From Nemertoderma westbladi (Eukaryota > Xenacoelomorpha > Nemertodermatida > Nemertodermatidae), in contig JAUCBJ010007134.1 of NCBI GenBank assembly GCA_032718475.1, positions 1 to 64,000 of the forward strand: 64,000 bases of DNA, in the 5' to 3' direction. Below are positions 48,560 through 58,727 of the stretch, piece by piece. How positions within the stretch are numbered: the first letter of the stretch is position 1; each line of letters opens with the position of its first letter. The notes beneath the pieces are model-generated. The model was not told the origin of the DNA, did not search any database, and worked only from the letters and a program-made list of their open reading frames with translations. A program made the position numbers and the translations under genes.

Positions 48560-50374
48560 ATTAACATTAATAGATTTTCCTAATGTTCTGGTAGAACATT
48601 AATAGATTTAGATTCTTTATTGCCCAGTAGGCAATAAAACCCAAAACGTACCGGTAGGACGGTAAACTGTAGGCCTGATCCGAACCGGTACTTACAGGTA
48701 CAACAGTATTAGTTCGATTGTGATAATTATATACCGGTAGGTCTTAAAATTTAATCGGGGACTGCAGCCCTGGTTTTTATTGGGATTTTACTTATTTCTG
48801 TCAGTTTTATGGTAAGTAGTAAGTTTTATAGTAAGTGTAATATTGAGCAGAAGGCGTGTAAACCTGCTCTGATTGTATAAATAATTTGTAGGCCGGATTG
48901 TTGTCTAACTGTTGTTAGGTCTGAGGCGATTGCAGTGTATGTAGAGTGTCTATCCGATAAAGTGCTAGTTAGGAAGGTGGAGGCATCCAGTGCTGTAAGG
49001 TAAATCCCCCACGAAAGAATAAGTCGTACTACATGATTAGAACGCTTACTAACTAACCATTTCGGAGATTGCATATACTGTGGTTTATTTAGACTTGACA
49101 GTAGTCTGCCAGCATTTGGTCTGTGTTTTATTTGAATAGTCTGTACGGGTAGTGTAATATTTATTATTCAGAGTTTATGCAAGTATTTGCAACCTTCATC
49201 TCCCCAAGTTTATTCCTTACAGTAATTATGCTAGTTATGCATACTGTTATAGTTAAATTAACCCCGGTACTACTTCAGGACTGCTTGGCATAGGACAGAC
49301 TGGTGATTTTGTGCTCCGGTCACTCCAGAAGATACCGTGGTTCTTTTGGCTGTTCACGTACATTTAACTGCTAGTTATTGGTTGTATAAGTGCTTGTACC
49401 TAATTTAGGGTTTAGAGTACAGCGCTTTCCTGAAAGTAATTTAGTGTGTAGGCAGTATATTTGTGTTGTAACGTGGTTAATAGGTCTGTTAGCTCTGGTT
49501 GGCTTCGATAATTAACCTCTAGGTATAGGACACTCCAGGTACATGACGTAGTGCTTATAGTGTAAGACTATAAGCCGTCAGATGGTGGCATTTCCTTATC
49601 TGGACAACGCAACGTACTTAATACTACTTTATTGGTTTCAAATACCGTAATTTCCTGTCAGTTTGTAAGAACCAGAAATTCTAACTCCTTGTTAGTCTGA
49701 TTCATAAATTTCTTGTTAAATTACCCTAAAAATTGTACGTGTAACTTGTTTATTGTTTATTTAGAGATTGTGTAATCTCAACCCCATATGTAAGTAATTT
49801 GTAGTGATAAGTAACTTAGTTAAGTATATATCAGTATTAGTGTCTAACAAGTAGCACTCCACTGAGAGCGTTCAGCTTCTGTGTAGTGACTTCTTACACA
49901 GAAATAATAACATTTATTTCAAATATTGTCAAAACCCATTACGGGTATATATATATATATTTATAAATCAACTCAATCAGATTTATAAAATAGTAGGCCT
50001 GTTATACATCAATTAGGTCTTAATATCAGTTGAACTACTGCTTAATATCAGTAATAAAGTAAAGGGAAGTAATCCCTAAAATTTGGATAATCAGTTACTA
50101 TTAAATTACTGACATTACCGGTGTTACAGTAAGCTTATTATATATTTATATAAATTAGGCTAAGCTTATATACCAGTATTCTGTGACTGATCCTAGTCTG
50201 TAATAATACTGATATATATACTATAGGTGTATACCGGTATTCTAATTTTAAGATATATACCACGTTACATTGAGTAGCGATATGGTAACTATTAGACTGA
50301 CAGTTGATACTGATTTCCCCTAGACTTGGTTTAACTGTTATTGTAGTAGTAGGCATTCAACTGTAAAATAAATT
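48560..50374. other. element interior, non-coding leader
   Basis: About 1.8 kb without a supported ORF. The palindrome-like TACCGGTA occurs repeatedly (for example near 48649, 48733 and 50237). No primer-binding site is recognisable next to copy B. Confidence 0.45.
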
Positions 50375-51013
50375 ATGTTTGACACAAAACAAACACTGTC
50401 AGATAGTCTCTTAGAAAGAACGATCTGTGACCCAGATCAAAGTAAGGAACATCCCAGACCGAAGTCTAAGTCCCCTCCTACTGTAAGAAAGGTTATCCCT
50501 ACAGTAGTGGTATCGGACCCTAGGCTAGTAAAGCACCATAGGTCTATTATAGGCACTAGGGCTCAAGTTAAGCGAGACCAAGAGATGGCTGCCAAACAAC
50601 AACAGTACCCGAACCGAGAACTTATTTCTCAACTGCGTAGTAACTCTAGTTCCGACACCGAAGAGTTAACGCCCGAGATCGGAACAAGGATGGAAGAAGC
50701 GGTTTATCCAGACCCACTTCTAATTCTTCCTGGGGCAGTACTCACTAGAGTACTTATAGCTGTAGAAGAACATCAAGCGGATTGGATGAGAAATAAGAGA
50801 TCAACCAGGGACAGTTATGCAGGATACCCGATGGAAGAACTAAGGTCTATTGTAGAGACTCAATGGAACTTCCCCGGACCCGGACTCCCGTTTATCTTAC
50901 CTGAAGCTACCTGGGAAGACTTATACAGGATGGGAGTAGTAAGGGACACTCGAGATCCAGCTGTGTGGAAGAGGTCGGCAGCAGGATATGTCCAGGGATT
51001 CTTCAGCTCGTAA
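50375..51013 (+). CDS. unclassified ORF in LTR-like element
   Basis: An intact 212-codon frame from a good ATG. The N-terminal third is polar with a Pro/Lys/Ser cluster (PRPKSKSPP), and a Ser-rich acidic stretch (SSSDTEE) follows around residue 90. The C-terminal half looks globular, with several Trp (DWM, TWEDLY, VWKR) and a PGPGLPF turn. There are no zinc knuckles, protease motif or membrane helix. Position after the leader suggests a capsid-like role, but I do not recognise the family. It ends two bases into the 25-bp palindrome, where an oppositely oriented gag-like frame begins, so its natural C-terminus may have been lost. Confidence 0.5.
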   Translation: MFDTKQTLSDSLLERTICDPDQSKEHPRPKSKSPPTVRKVIPTVVVSDPRLVKHHRSIIGTRAQVKRDQEMAAKQQQYPNRELISQLRSNSSSDTEELTPEIGTRMEEAVYPDPLLILPGAVLTRVLIAVEEHQADWMRNKRSTRDSYAGYPMEELRSIVETQWNFPGPGLPFILPEATWEDLYRMGVVRDTRDPAVWKRSAAGYVQGFFSS

Positions 51014-51070
51014 TGAATATTACAAAGATAACATACGGAGTTCTGTATGTTATCTTTGTAATATTCATTA
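51011..51070. repeat. perfect 25-bp palindrome arms with 10-nt spacer
   Basis: The left arm 51011-51035 is exactly the reverse complement of the right arm 51046-51070, with CGGAGTTCTG between. Both arms encode NEYYKDNI in their own direction. On the minus strand this continues a gag-like frame; on the plus strand it has no upstream gag. It therefore looks like a snap-back inversion junction rather than a terminator. Confidence 0.9.
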
Positions 51071-52080
51071 AAAGGTAACCATTTCATCTCATCTCCATTA
51101 AACTTGACGATCTCTCCCACCTTTACCGCTTGACGGGTTTCCATTCTAGCCATCTGACGTGTAAAACTTTCTTGAGCCATCGTATTATTTAATATCGAAT
51201 TATCGGTATATAAATTTCTCGGATTATTATCAGATCGGTATGGGATATCATTATTAACAAGCTTATTAATACCCTTAATAGGGTTTACTATCAGAGTCTC
51301 TACTTCGGTAGCAGTATAGATGCGTGTAGGCTCCATACCTTGCGCATGAAATACTTCAGACCTAATGGGCTGACATATTGTTACAGAGGGTGGTGTTATA
51401 CCCATTTGTATATTCACTAATTTATCGCGCTCGAGAGCGATATTTTGCTGTACTTCTTGCAGCTCTAACCTACTCTCTCTCACTGTTCCCTTTAACAGCT
51501 GAACAGTCCCTTCCAATTCTCGGACTTGTTTGGAAGTCCTGGCTTTATTGTCTTCTAGTTGTCCGAGCAACTGCTCCATCCCCTGTCATCCCTCGTCCAT
51601 CCACTCAACTGCGGAGGCTGGAGTCGCCAACGTCGTAGCTGGATGGCACATCGGGACGACGGGAGACAATCTATTTATTATATCTTGCTCGGCGTCCATG
51701 ACTGTCTGAGATTCTGGGAGTTGTCTACTGGGCACAGGTAGTTTGGTACTGTGTAAAGGGAATTTAGAGTTAGGTTCTTGGAGCAAAGGGGTCTCTATCA
51801 AGGGAGTGGCTTCGCTAACAGCCCTAATTATTTCTGGCTCATCTACTATAGTAGGTAGTCTTTCTACTCTTATAATTTGGGCTGTTGGCTCTCGATTACT
51901 TAAGTCTACATTAGCAAGCTCCCTTCTCACCGCAGGGGGTAAGTTAGGCAACTTATGCCGGTGGGGCGCTCTTCTACGTCCATTTGAACGAGATTTATTA
52001 CTTTTACCCTCGGGATCAGTGGTATCACCTTCATCCGAGGAGGTAAATCCCTGTCTTCTGGGAGTAGATCGACTTATCGA
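51020..52080 (-). pseudogene. inverted gag-like coding segment
   Basis: From 52080 downward the frame opens with a Ser/Arg-rich region (STPRRQGF, SNKSRSNGRRR) and continues through PNLPPAVRRELANV. It meets one in-frame TGA (51586-51588) and resumes with a coiled coil (about 51579-51420) and then the series VGEIVKFNGDEMKWLPFNEY. The KFNGD-x-x-KW-x-x-F motif resembles the start of the capsid domain in LTR-retrotransposon Gag proteins, where a KFDG...W..F pattern recurs. The frame is cut at the palindrome. It lies between two plus-strand modules, so this segment seems to have been inverted within the element. The antisense continuation to 50860 is not coding. Confidence 0.55.
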
Positions 52081-52950
52081 CTATTTCATGATGGTTACTA
52101 TGCACTGGTCATAGTAGATTTGTACTCAAGGTGGGCAGAGATATATTTCGTCACATCAGAGAGGTTTGAAGTCGTAAAGAAACAATTTTTGCGTTATTTT
52201 GCAACTTATGGATGTCCACAACAAATCAAATCCGATAATGGACCACCCTTTAATGGGGACGAGTGGCAACGATTCGGGGAGATGCAAGGATTTCATGTCC
52301 GCCTAATCACACCTGGGCATCCACAATCGAACAGTGAAGCTGATAACTTCATGAAGAAAATAAAAAAAGCTGTTGCAATAGCTAACGTAACAGGGAATGA
52401 CTACAAACTCGAAATCATGAATAGGCTATTAGCAGATAGGGCAACTCCCCACCCAACAACTGGAAAATCACCATATGAGATTGTATTTGGTAGACGAATG
52501 AGGATTGGGAACATAGAACCATTACTGCACCATCAGGCCATGACCGGTAAGCTGACCAATGACGAACAGTTGAGAGAAACTGTATCCGAAAATAAATTGA
52601 AGTCAAAGATATACTTCGACAAGAAACATAGAGCCAAACATCACTCGTTCACTGTTGGAGATAAAGTTCTTGTCCAAAGTAAGCAGCATGGTGAATACTT
52701 CCCAGATATATTTGTGATAGAGGAGATACGATGTTCAAGCATTCAAGCAAGACATGTAATTGATGGTAAAACGATATTTCGTGATGCCTCTCATGTAAAA
52801 AAAGTATCGCAATCCATACGGTGGGATGAGTCTAGATATTTCTATACCAATGACCAATGTAGATATTGTGGAAGGGGATAACACCAAGCGACCAACACGA
52901 TTAACAGCTGGGAAGCCTCCTGAACGTCTCATATACTCGAACTTAGGGGG
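52081..52950 (+). pseudogene. Ty3/Gypsy integrase fragment
   Basis: The retroviral-type integrase core reads IVDLYSRWAE (first Asp, codon 52117), KSDNGPPFNG (second Asp, codon 52234) and HPQSNSEADNF. In the family the third catalytic Glu lies 35 residues after the second Asp, within a (V/A)ERF motif; here that position is Asp (codon 52342). The YEIVFGR segment, the basic KHRAKHHSFTVGDKVLV stretch and the C-terminal ASHVKK follow. A one-base shift near 52860 then leads to a typical LTAGKPPERL tail and stop near 52950. There is no upstream RNase H or zinc-binding HHCC domain, so it is 5'-truncated at about 52075 where the inverted segment ends. GGTGGAGGGATG at about 53023, just downstream, resembles a polypurine tract before an LTR. 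Confidence 0.85.
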
Positions 52951-53078
52951 TCCATGAACAAGGAATAGAACAATTTAATATAAACATTGTTAGGGTTTTT
53001 TCCTTTATAAGTGGTGGAGGGATGTTGGAAATATTACTATGAGCGGGAAATTTGAATTGTTAGATTATTATATATATA

Positions 53079-53782
53079 TTACATTACAGTCAGTCGGAAG
53101 CGAATAGCATTGTGATATTTTGCATTGCAGTACTGCAGTACGTTTGCAATAAGTTGCATCTGAGTAGCTGCTCTTTGTTTATTTAAGTAATCTTGTTTCG
53201 CCTGAAGGTTCTCCAACTCTAGTTGGACTGTGTCTTCAGATGCCCTCCATTCTGCTTCTGCCACTGCCGCTGCTGCTTTTCTTTCAGCTTCTGCCGCTGC
53301 AGCTGCCGCTGCCGCTTTTCTTTCAGCTTCTGCCACTGCCGCTGCTGCTGCCGCTTTTCTTTCAGCCTCGGCGCTGTCGCTGCCTCTTTTCTTTCAGCCT
53401 CTGCAGCTGTCACTGCCTCTTTTCTTTCAGCCTCTGCCGCTGCCGCTGCCACTTTTCTTTCAGCATCTGCTGCTGCCGCTGCCTCTTTTCTTTCAGCCTC
53501 TGCCGCTGCCGCTGCTAACTTTCGGTCTTGTATTTGCTTTTTCTTTATTTGTTCTTCTTGGTCCATTGCGATGAGAATGCTTTCATCAAATTTAGCCTGC
53601 TCCGCAGCTAATATCTCCGCATCTAATGAGTCCAGCACGAATTTGGCTCCTTCACTATTGGGATGAAGTCCAGCTAGACGTCTCCTTAGCTCTTTGTCAC
53701 CTATAAATCGTTGATAATCCGACAGATAGATGTCACTAGCATCCTTCTTCTGAGGTTTTTCGGATACCGCTTCGCCTTCCAC
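53079..53782 (-). pseudogene. Ala/Glu-rich coiled-coil ORF, frameshifted
   Basis: The minus frame begins near 53800 and has a compact N-terminal part (YLSDYQRFIGDKELRRRLAG, residues about 19-38), then about 110 residues of AAAEAERKE-type heptad-like repeats forming a long helix. One base is lost or gained near 53372 and the frame continues as AEAERKAAAA...LQAKQDYLNKQRAATQMQL to a stop at 53079. The repeat tract explains the slip. The family is not recognised. Its orientation is opposite to the integrase before it and the unclassified frames after it, so it may be a separate insertion. Confidence 0.45.
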
Positions 53783-54297
53783 ATGAGAAAAGGTTGCATC
53801 TGTTGATTATCTGTGGGTTATGTGTTCAGTTAGCTGGACCCTCCATTGTGTTGTTCCCTGGACTTTAACATTCACTCGTTGGAACCAAGTCTTTACAGCC
53901 ACCTGTAACGACGTGTCTTGAATAATAACGTGGCATTCTGGAAGGCATTTGACTAATGGACAAATGGCCCTAATTTGTACAAATTGTGGCAGGAATGTGG
54001 AATTTGTGTATTTATAGGTGAATGTTACTACTAAAGTGTGTTTACATTAGAGAGTCACAGTTGTGAAAGTTACCCTGCATCTGTAGCAAGTACCTCCAGT
54101 ATATCCAAGCCCTTGAGACAGACAGTGGAGTGAATCGCGCTGGTTATTGTTGTCGTTGTGTAGCTACTACGTTGGCGAGAGGCACAGCGACGACAGTACA
54201 ACAGCACTGAGGATCTCAGGGCTCTGCTGTCCGGGGGCATAGAGGGGAAGGCAGCGACACCCACTAGCCTTATTATTATTAATTATAATATTGATAA
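53783..54297. other. element interior spacer
   Basis: No supported ORF. A possible 3' splice site (CATATAGCAG, ending at 54310) precedes the next frame. Confidence 0.4.
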
Positions 54298-55854
54298 ACT
54301 CATATAGCAGCTACGACTGAGTTGATAGAAGATGATCTTGGTATCAGGGAGCGATATACCCTACCACTGCAAGCGTTTGTTGATAGTTTGATAAGCGGTG
54401 ACGCAAGTCAACACACGACGGAAGACGATGGCCGTTATATCGAACCGCCAATGTCAAAGGAACAGCTCAAGCGAGAATTGGACTATAGAAAATTCACCGC
54501 TTGCTATACGCATCATAATGGTACGTATATGGACTTCTTAACTACTGGTCATCCTATCGATTTACACGACACGGACGATGTAGACACTGAAAGGGAAATG
54601 ATTCTATTTAAATATCATGCCCTGCGGAGTCGGAATGATAAACTGAGAATTGAACATGAAAATTCTATTCGAAACCGACTTGTAAGAGAAGATGTTGAAG
54701 AACCGGATAAACGTAATGACTTCAACGAATATTTAGAATTATTGAGAGAAACTTATCTCAATGTAGCTAGTCAACAAAATCTAGAAACTCGATATCCTTA
54801 AGGTATACATCATAACCCTATGATAGAACTCAAATGACTCTATTTTACTATGATGTATCTTACCGATGATCGACCGCTACCTGTTGTACTGGATAGCTTC
54901 GAACAGATGGAGGAATATTGTAAAACTGGAGAAAGATCACCGGCGTTTCCCTTACAAGACATGCGTCTTTGGTATTACTGCGATGAATGCCCTAGACCCA
55001 ATCAACACACGGAAAGACATAAAAATCCGCGGAGATATTGCGCTAAACACAGTTTTACTCGCTATTCTTACGGGAGTTTTGAGCGAAACTTGTTCGACGT
55101 ATCACCTACGCTCGCTCGACTCAAACGATCCTTAAATAAACCTATGATCAGAGTTCCGGAATACTCGGTCAGACCTCCTCATTCCCTGGTGCGACCTAAG
55201 ACTCTTGATCCTAATAGTATGACGGATCCTCCTGAGTTGTACTCATTGTTCAAAGATCTAGTGTTACCCGATCAATTAGTCGGTGGCACTCCGGTTGTGG
55301 GCTCTCTAGGTATTCGCCCATCCTACCTATCCGGATTGGGACGCGGACATCTAATATCTCCGTTCAACCCGTATAATCGTCCCGGTTTAACTCCGATACC
55401 ACCTGTCACCGAGGTGGAGGAAAGCGTTGTACGAAATGCGCTAGACGCTATTCGGCAAAAGATAGGATAGGGAACCTACGATTGTTTAGACAAACGTAAA
55501 TTGCAACAACAAGTCCAAGCGGTAAAGGAATTAGCTTTACCCCAGTTCGATCGTGAAATCCAGAATCTTGAGGAAGATATTGAACTTGGACGAACTTACT
55601 CTCTACAAGAGTTCTTGGACGAACGCTTTCAAAGACAAGCTGAGGAAAATCAGCTCGAGGAGAAGCATATTGAAATGGATGAGAGAGAAGAAGCAGCTTT
55701 AGCCCAACCGGAAGCTCAAATCCTTATTCTCCTTATCCTAAATCTCTATTCCAAAACCATCATTCATCCTTCGATGGTTCCCCATTTCGGAGATAAACAC
55801 TTCGCCAAAGCACAACCCCAACCCAACCAGTTGGGATATCAACTTAAGATCTAG
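54298..55854 (+). pseudogene. unclassified coding region with in-frame stops
   Basis: One frame stays coding-like for 1.5 kb but is interrupted by TAA (54799-54801), TGA (about 54835) and TAG (55468-55470). Segment 1 (about 54322-54801) is acidic and helical. Segment 2 (54850-55470) has a Cys/His cluster, WYYCDECPRPNQHTERHKNP followed by RRYCAKH, that could bind zinc, then a Pro/Leu-rich part. Segment 3 (55471-55854) is a charged coiled coil (DEREEAALA). No start ATG opens segment 1. The preserved frame across three different stops suggests recent decay, or stop readthrough. I do not recognise the family. Confidence 0.45.
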
Positions 55855-55861
55855 AGATCTT

Positions 55862-56299
55862 ATCGCTGACTCTCCTATGTTACAACGACCGCCAATCGAG
55901 GCTGCTCGTGTCGACGGTATACTCGTTGAACCTCCGGACAATCGAGCGGATCTTGTCTGTCGTATGGTACACGAGGTCAACCTATGCGCTAGACCTTTAC
56001 CGAACTCATTTTACAGGATCAAAGATCACCCCTATTATGTTCATTTAACTCAATATTATATGGTGAAACCGGAAGATCCTACACATAGTTTAAAGTTTCT
56101 ACCATTAATAAATCCCCTCCATTTGGTTGAACTCAAACAACTACAAAAACATTTAGATCAATTGGTTAAAGTAAACTCATTCAGAAAACCTTATAATGTT
56201 TCAAGAATAGAAAGGGACGTAATACCTCCATATAATCTCGATGGATTTATTAGAACTCGATTAGTCCATTGGAATTTATATGTATTGTTCAAGGAATAA
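55862..56299 (+). pseudogene. unclassified coding region, continuation in +1 frame
   Basis: The frame shifts by one between about 55740 and 55860. The product starts near SRDLIADSPMLQRPP and continues with RIKDHPYYVHLTQYYMVKPE, HLVELKQLQKHL and DVIPPYNLDGFIRTRL to a TAA at 56297-56299. It is basic and helical, with no known motif. Its position makes it the likely continuation of the region before it. Confidence 0.4.
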
Positions 56300-56309
56300 A
56301 TAATACGGC

Positions 56310-56720
56310 GACTTGTTCATAAACTCGCATCCTGAGTTACAAGAAGTTCATAGACGACCATATGAATATAAGGCCAGAGAACGCGAATTAGAGAGAACAA
56401 TCAAACCGAGGAAATTTCTCACTACATAGGGTCAACCTACTGCTGTCTTGCAAATGACCCATCAAGGACCAGTAAGAGCTGCTGTCCTGAAATGCGCTCT
56501 AAAGGTTGTTCGCCCTCATTCCACCGATGTTGATATCGATCAACCGGGTTCCTCGACCGGTGGATACACTGACCGTAATCCAAAACCTTCTGATGCAATC
56601 GTATTGCACCCTTCCCCCAGGTGTTATAGCCCTCCTAGTAAAGTGGCTCGCCCCAAAGAGAAAAAGACTCTTACTAGTCTCAAAAAACTTCGTAAACGCC
56701 ATTCACGAAAGAAGGACTGA
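56310..56720 (+). pseudogene. unclassified coding region, basic C-terminal part
   Basis: In the third frame, FINSHPELQEVHRRPYEYKA and an Arg/Glu-rich helix lead to an in-frame TAG at about 56427. The same frame then resumes and ends with a strongly basic tail (RPKEKKTLTSLKKLRKRHSR) and a TGA at 56718-56720. A basic C-terminus could bind nucleic acid or be a nuclear signal. It ends 60 bp before the right LTR-like repeat, the usual place for the last gene of an LTR element. Confidence 0.4.
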
Positions 56721-56780
56721 TAGTTTAGAAACTGTGATTTTTTATATTTTATAGACTTAAATCCCATTTTCTGGGAGCGG

Positions 56781-57893
56781 TGTAAAAGCTTTTGTGGACA
56801 TAACAAGTCATTTTTACGCAATGCGCAGAATACTCTAAAATAGCCCTAAAATTGTTCAACTATGCGTCGGACAGAAATTAGAACCAAGATGACGAAATCT
56901 GTCAGCCGATTCTTTGTGTACATGGAGATCCCTTTGTTTAAGCTTATTCGGCCAATCAGAGCAATCTTCCCAGTTATGCCAGTAGAGACCTACCTAAGGA
57001 AACTAGCGCATGCGCAGTTATCGTTTTTCAGAGAATTAGATTCCTCTCAGAATTCTGTACTAAGTACGGACGTTTCAGACTTTGGCCCAAGAACATCTGA
57101 TGGCTGGAGTTATAAGGACGTAAATCTATTAACCTGTTTCGGGACCCTGTCCTGTTGCATACAAATCTAATCATACTGAACTTCATGAACACATACTGAC
57201 TGTTCACCGCACTGTTTTAATGCTGTTTTATATTGTGTTAATTGCTGTTTATATTAATGGATGTTATATTTGGAGAATACCGATAAATAATCATAAACCC
57301 CTCAATCTTCTTGATTACTGAGGTAAGCGGAGGAAGGGTCTACCGGTAGCAACTGTGACTCAAATTATAGTGGTTTTGTGTGAATTAAATGCTATTTCAT
57401 AATCCCTACGTGTGTCAGTTGCAATCCTCCTTATATATGATCAAAATCAGTGACGGTCGGCAAATTAGTTAGTGTGAATTAGTGTAAATTAGTGTGAAGT
57501 AGTGTGAAGTCGTATGAAGGTTAATAAAGCATCTCCTAAAGAATGCGCTATTTACGAGATTCCATAGCCATCTAGTTGTGATTAGTGTAAGTCATAACTC
57601 TGTTTCATACTTAAAGCGCCACGTCCCAAAGGAACTGTTAATATTTCCCTGAAAGTAAATATAGTTGTCAGAGATTCTATAGTAGCGATCAATCGAATAA
57701 TACAAAGTAGCCTACACCGCAATAACTTCCTCTGGAACCCGAATCCAGTCTCCCACACCGTGGGTCATATGCCACGCACGGACTGGCTTCGCGGATGTAA
57801 ATTCAGTACACCAGGTAATTGGTACGGGCAAAGTCGATTCATAATAAAAGGACATTTAAAATTGGCAGGTTAAACTGCTAAAGGTCTAAAAGC
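56781..57893 (+). repeat. LTR-like repeat copy C (right)
   Basis: Longest copy, 1,113 bp. It matches copy A in its first two thirds and copy B in its last third. TTATATAT lies at about 57431 and AATAAA at 57533-57538, with tandem TAGTGTGAA-type decamers between them. After AAAGGTCTAAAAGC the sequence differs from that following copy B, which fixes the boundary. Confidence 0.85.
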
Positions 57894-58694
57894 GCGAACA
57901 AAGTGGACTGTATATAGGAAGGGAAATTGAAATGAAAACAAGTAGAAATTGATGTGAACTGCCGGAACTATGTTATTCTTTAATCAGAATCAGTTATACA
58001 GAGTTGAGATGTTACAGAAATGGCAGAAATACTATTTACAGATAAAAATGCCACTAAAAATATAAAAACTTTTACTATTGTAAAAGTCAGGGGCTTCTTC
58101 CGCAAGCAGAAGGTGAAGGTGCAAGAAGGCAAAACAGCGCCTTTTATAGCCAGACATGATGCAAATCGGGATCGGAACGTCTGAATGCTGATTGGCAGTA
58201 GCTCGTCCCTGATTGGTCGGAGCTAATGGTTGTCCAAACAATTATTCTTCGATCCTAATGCACCTATGTGCTGGCGAGGGCTGAGGTCGATGACATGGTC
58301 ATGTGACATAAACACGTATCAGTGTTTGGTAAACCAAACGTGACCCCTCTGGACAACCTACTCGGTTCGATCTAAAAAGCAAAAGTAGATAGAACGTATC
58401 GGCGGTGAGAAACCAAACGTGACACCACAGGACAAACTACAAGTTTGGATCCCATTTACAAATGAATGTCTGTGTGAGAGACGCAAACGTGATCCCACTG
58501 AACAAACCTACACGAGATTATTCACATATCTACTACAAAATAAGCCTTATGTTGTACGGTAGTGGATAGAGATACCTGCCAAGGAAAGTATCTTTATATT
58601 GTTTGTTTGAGAGAACCCTCACTCATGTGACATATTTTGTTAAGTTAAGTTAATTAATTAATTAATGTTTGAAATGGTAAAGAAGTTTATATAC
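57894..58694. other. spacer with three imperfect repeats
   Basis: AAACGTGAC/TCCC-type motifs with GGACAA or GAACAA and CCTAC recur at about 58336, 58415 and 58485 (spacing 79 and 70 bp). ATTGG occurs twice near 58190-58220. I see no gene. Confidence 0.4.
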
Positions 58695-58727
58695 TAGAAA
58701 GCCGTGGCCGAAGCCACGAGCTTTCTA
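58695..58727. other. strong hairpin with UUCG tetraloop on minus strand
   Basis: TAGAAAGC pairs with GCTTTCTA, and CGTGGC with GCCACG, with only one bulged A (58719). The minus-strand loop reads C-TTCG-G, the most stable RNA tetraloop class. No adjacent gene explains it. Confidence 0.8.

Larger units (their letters stand above)
46701..57893 (+). mobile_element. composite element flanked by about 1.1-kb LTR-like direct repeats
   Basis: Three direct-repeat copies (46701-47492, 47493-48559, 56781-57893) enclose 8.2 kb. Each starts TGTAAAAGCTTTTG. Inside each, TTATATAT is followed about 95 bp later by AATAAAG, as a promoter and polyadenylation signal would be in an LTR. A short purine tract (GGGAGCGG) precedes the right copy. 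The interior has retrotransposon parts (inverted gag-like ORF, Ty3/Gypsy integrase) and unclassified ORFs, but I find no reverse transcriptase, protease or clear primer-binding site. It is probably a non-autonomous or nested LTR element. Orientation is taken from the integrase and the TATA/AATAAA order. Confidence 0.6.

Noticed and set aside
50860-51013. Antisense extension of the gag-like frame
   Set aside because: It lies past the palindrome, opposite the plus-strand ORF, and has no gag-like content.
53223-53666. Cys/Phe-rich and Leu-rich plus-strand ORFs
   Set aside because: Antisense readings of the Ala/Glu-rich coiled-coil repeat.
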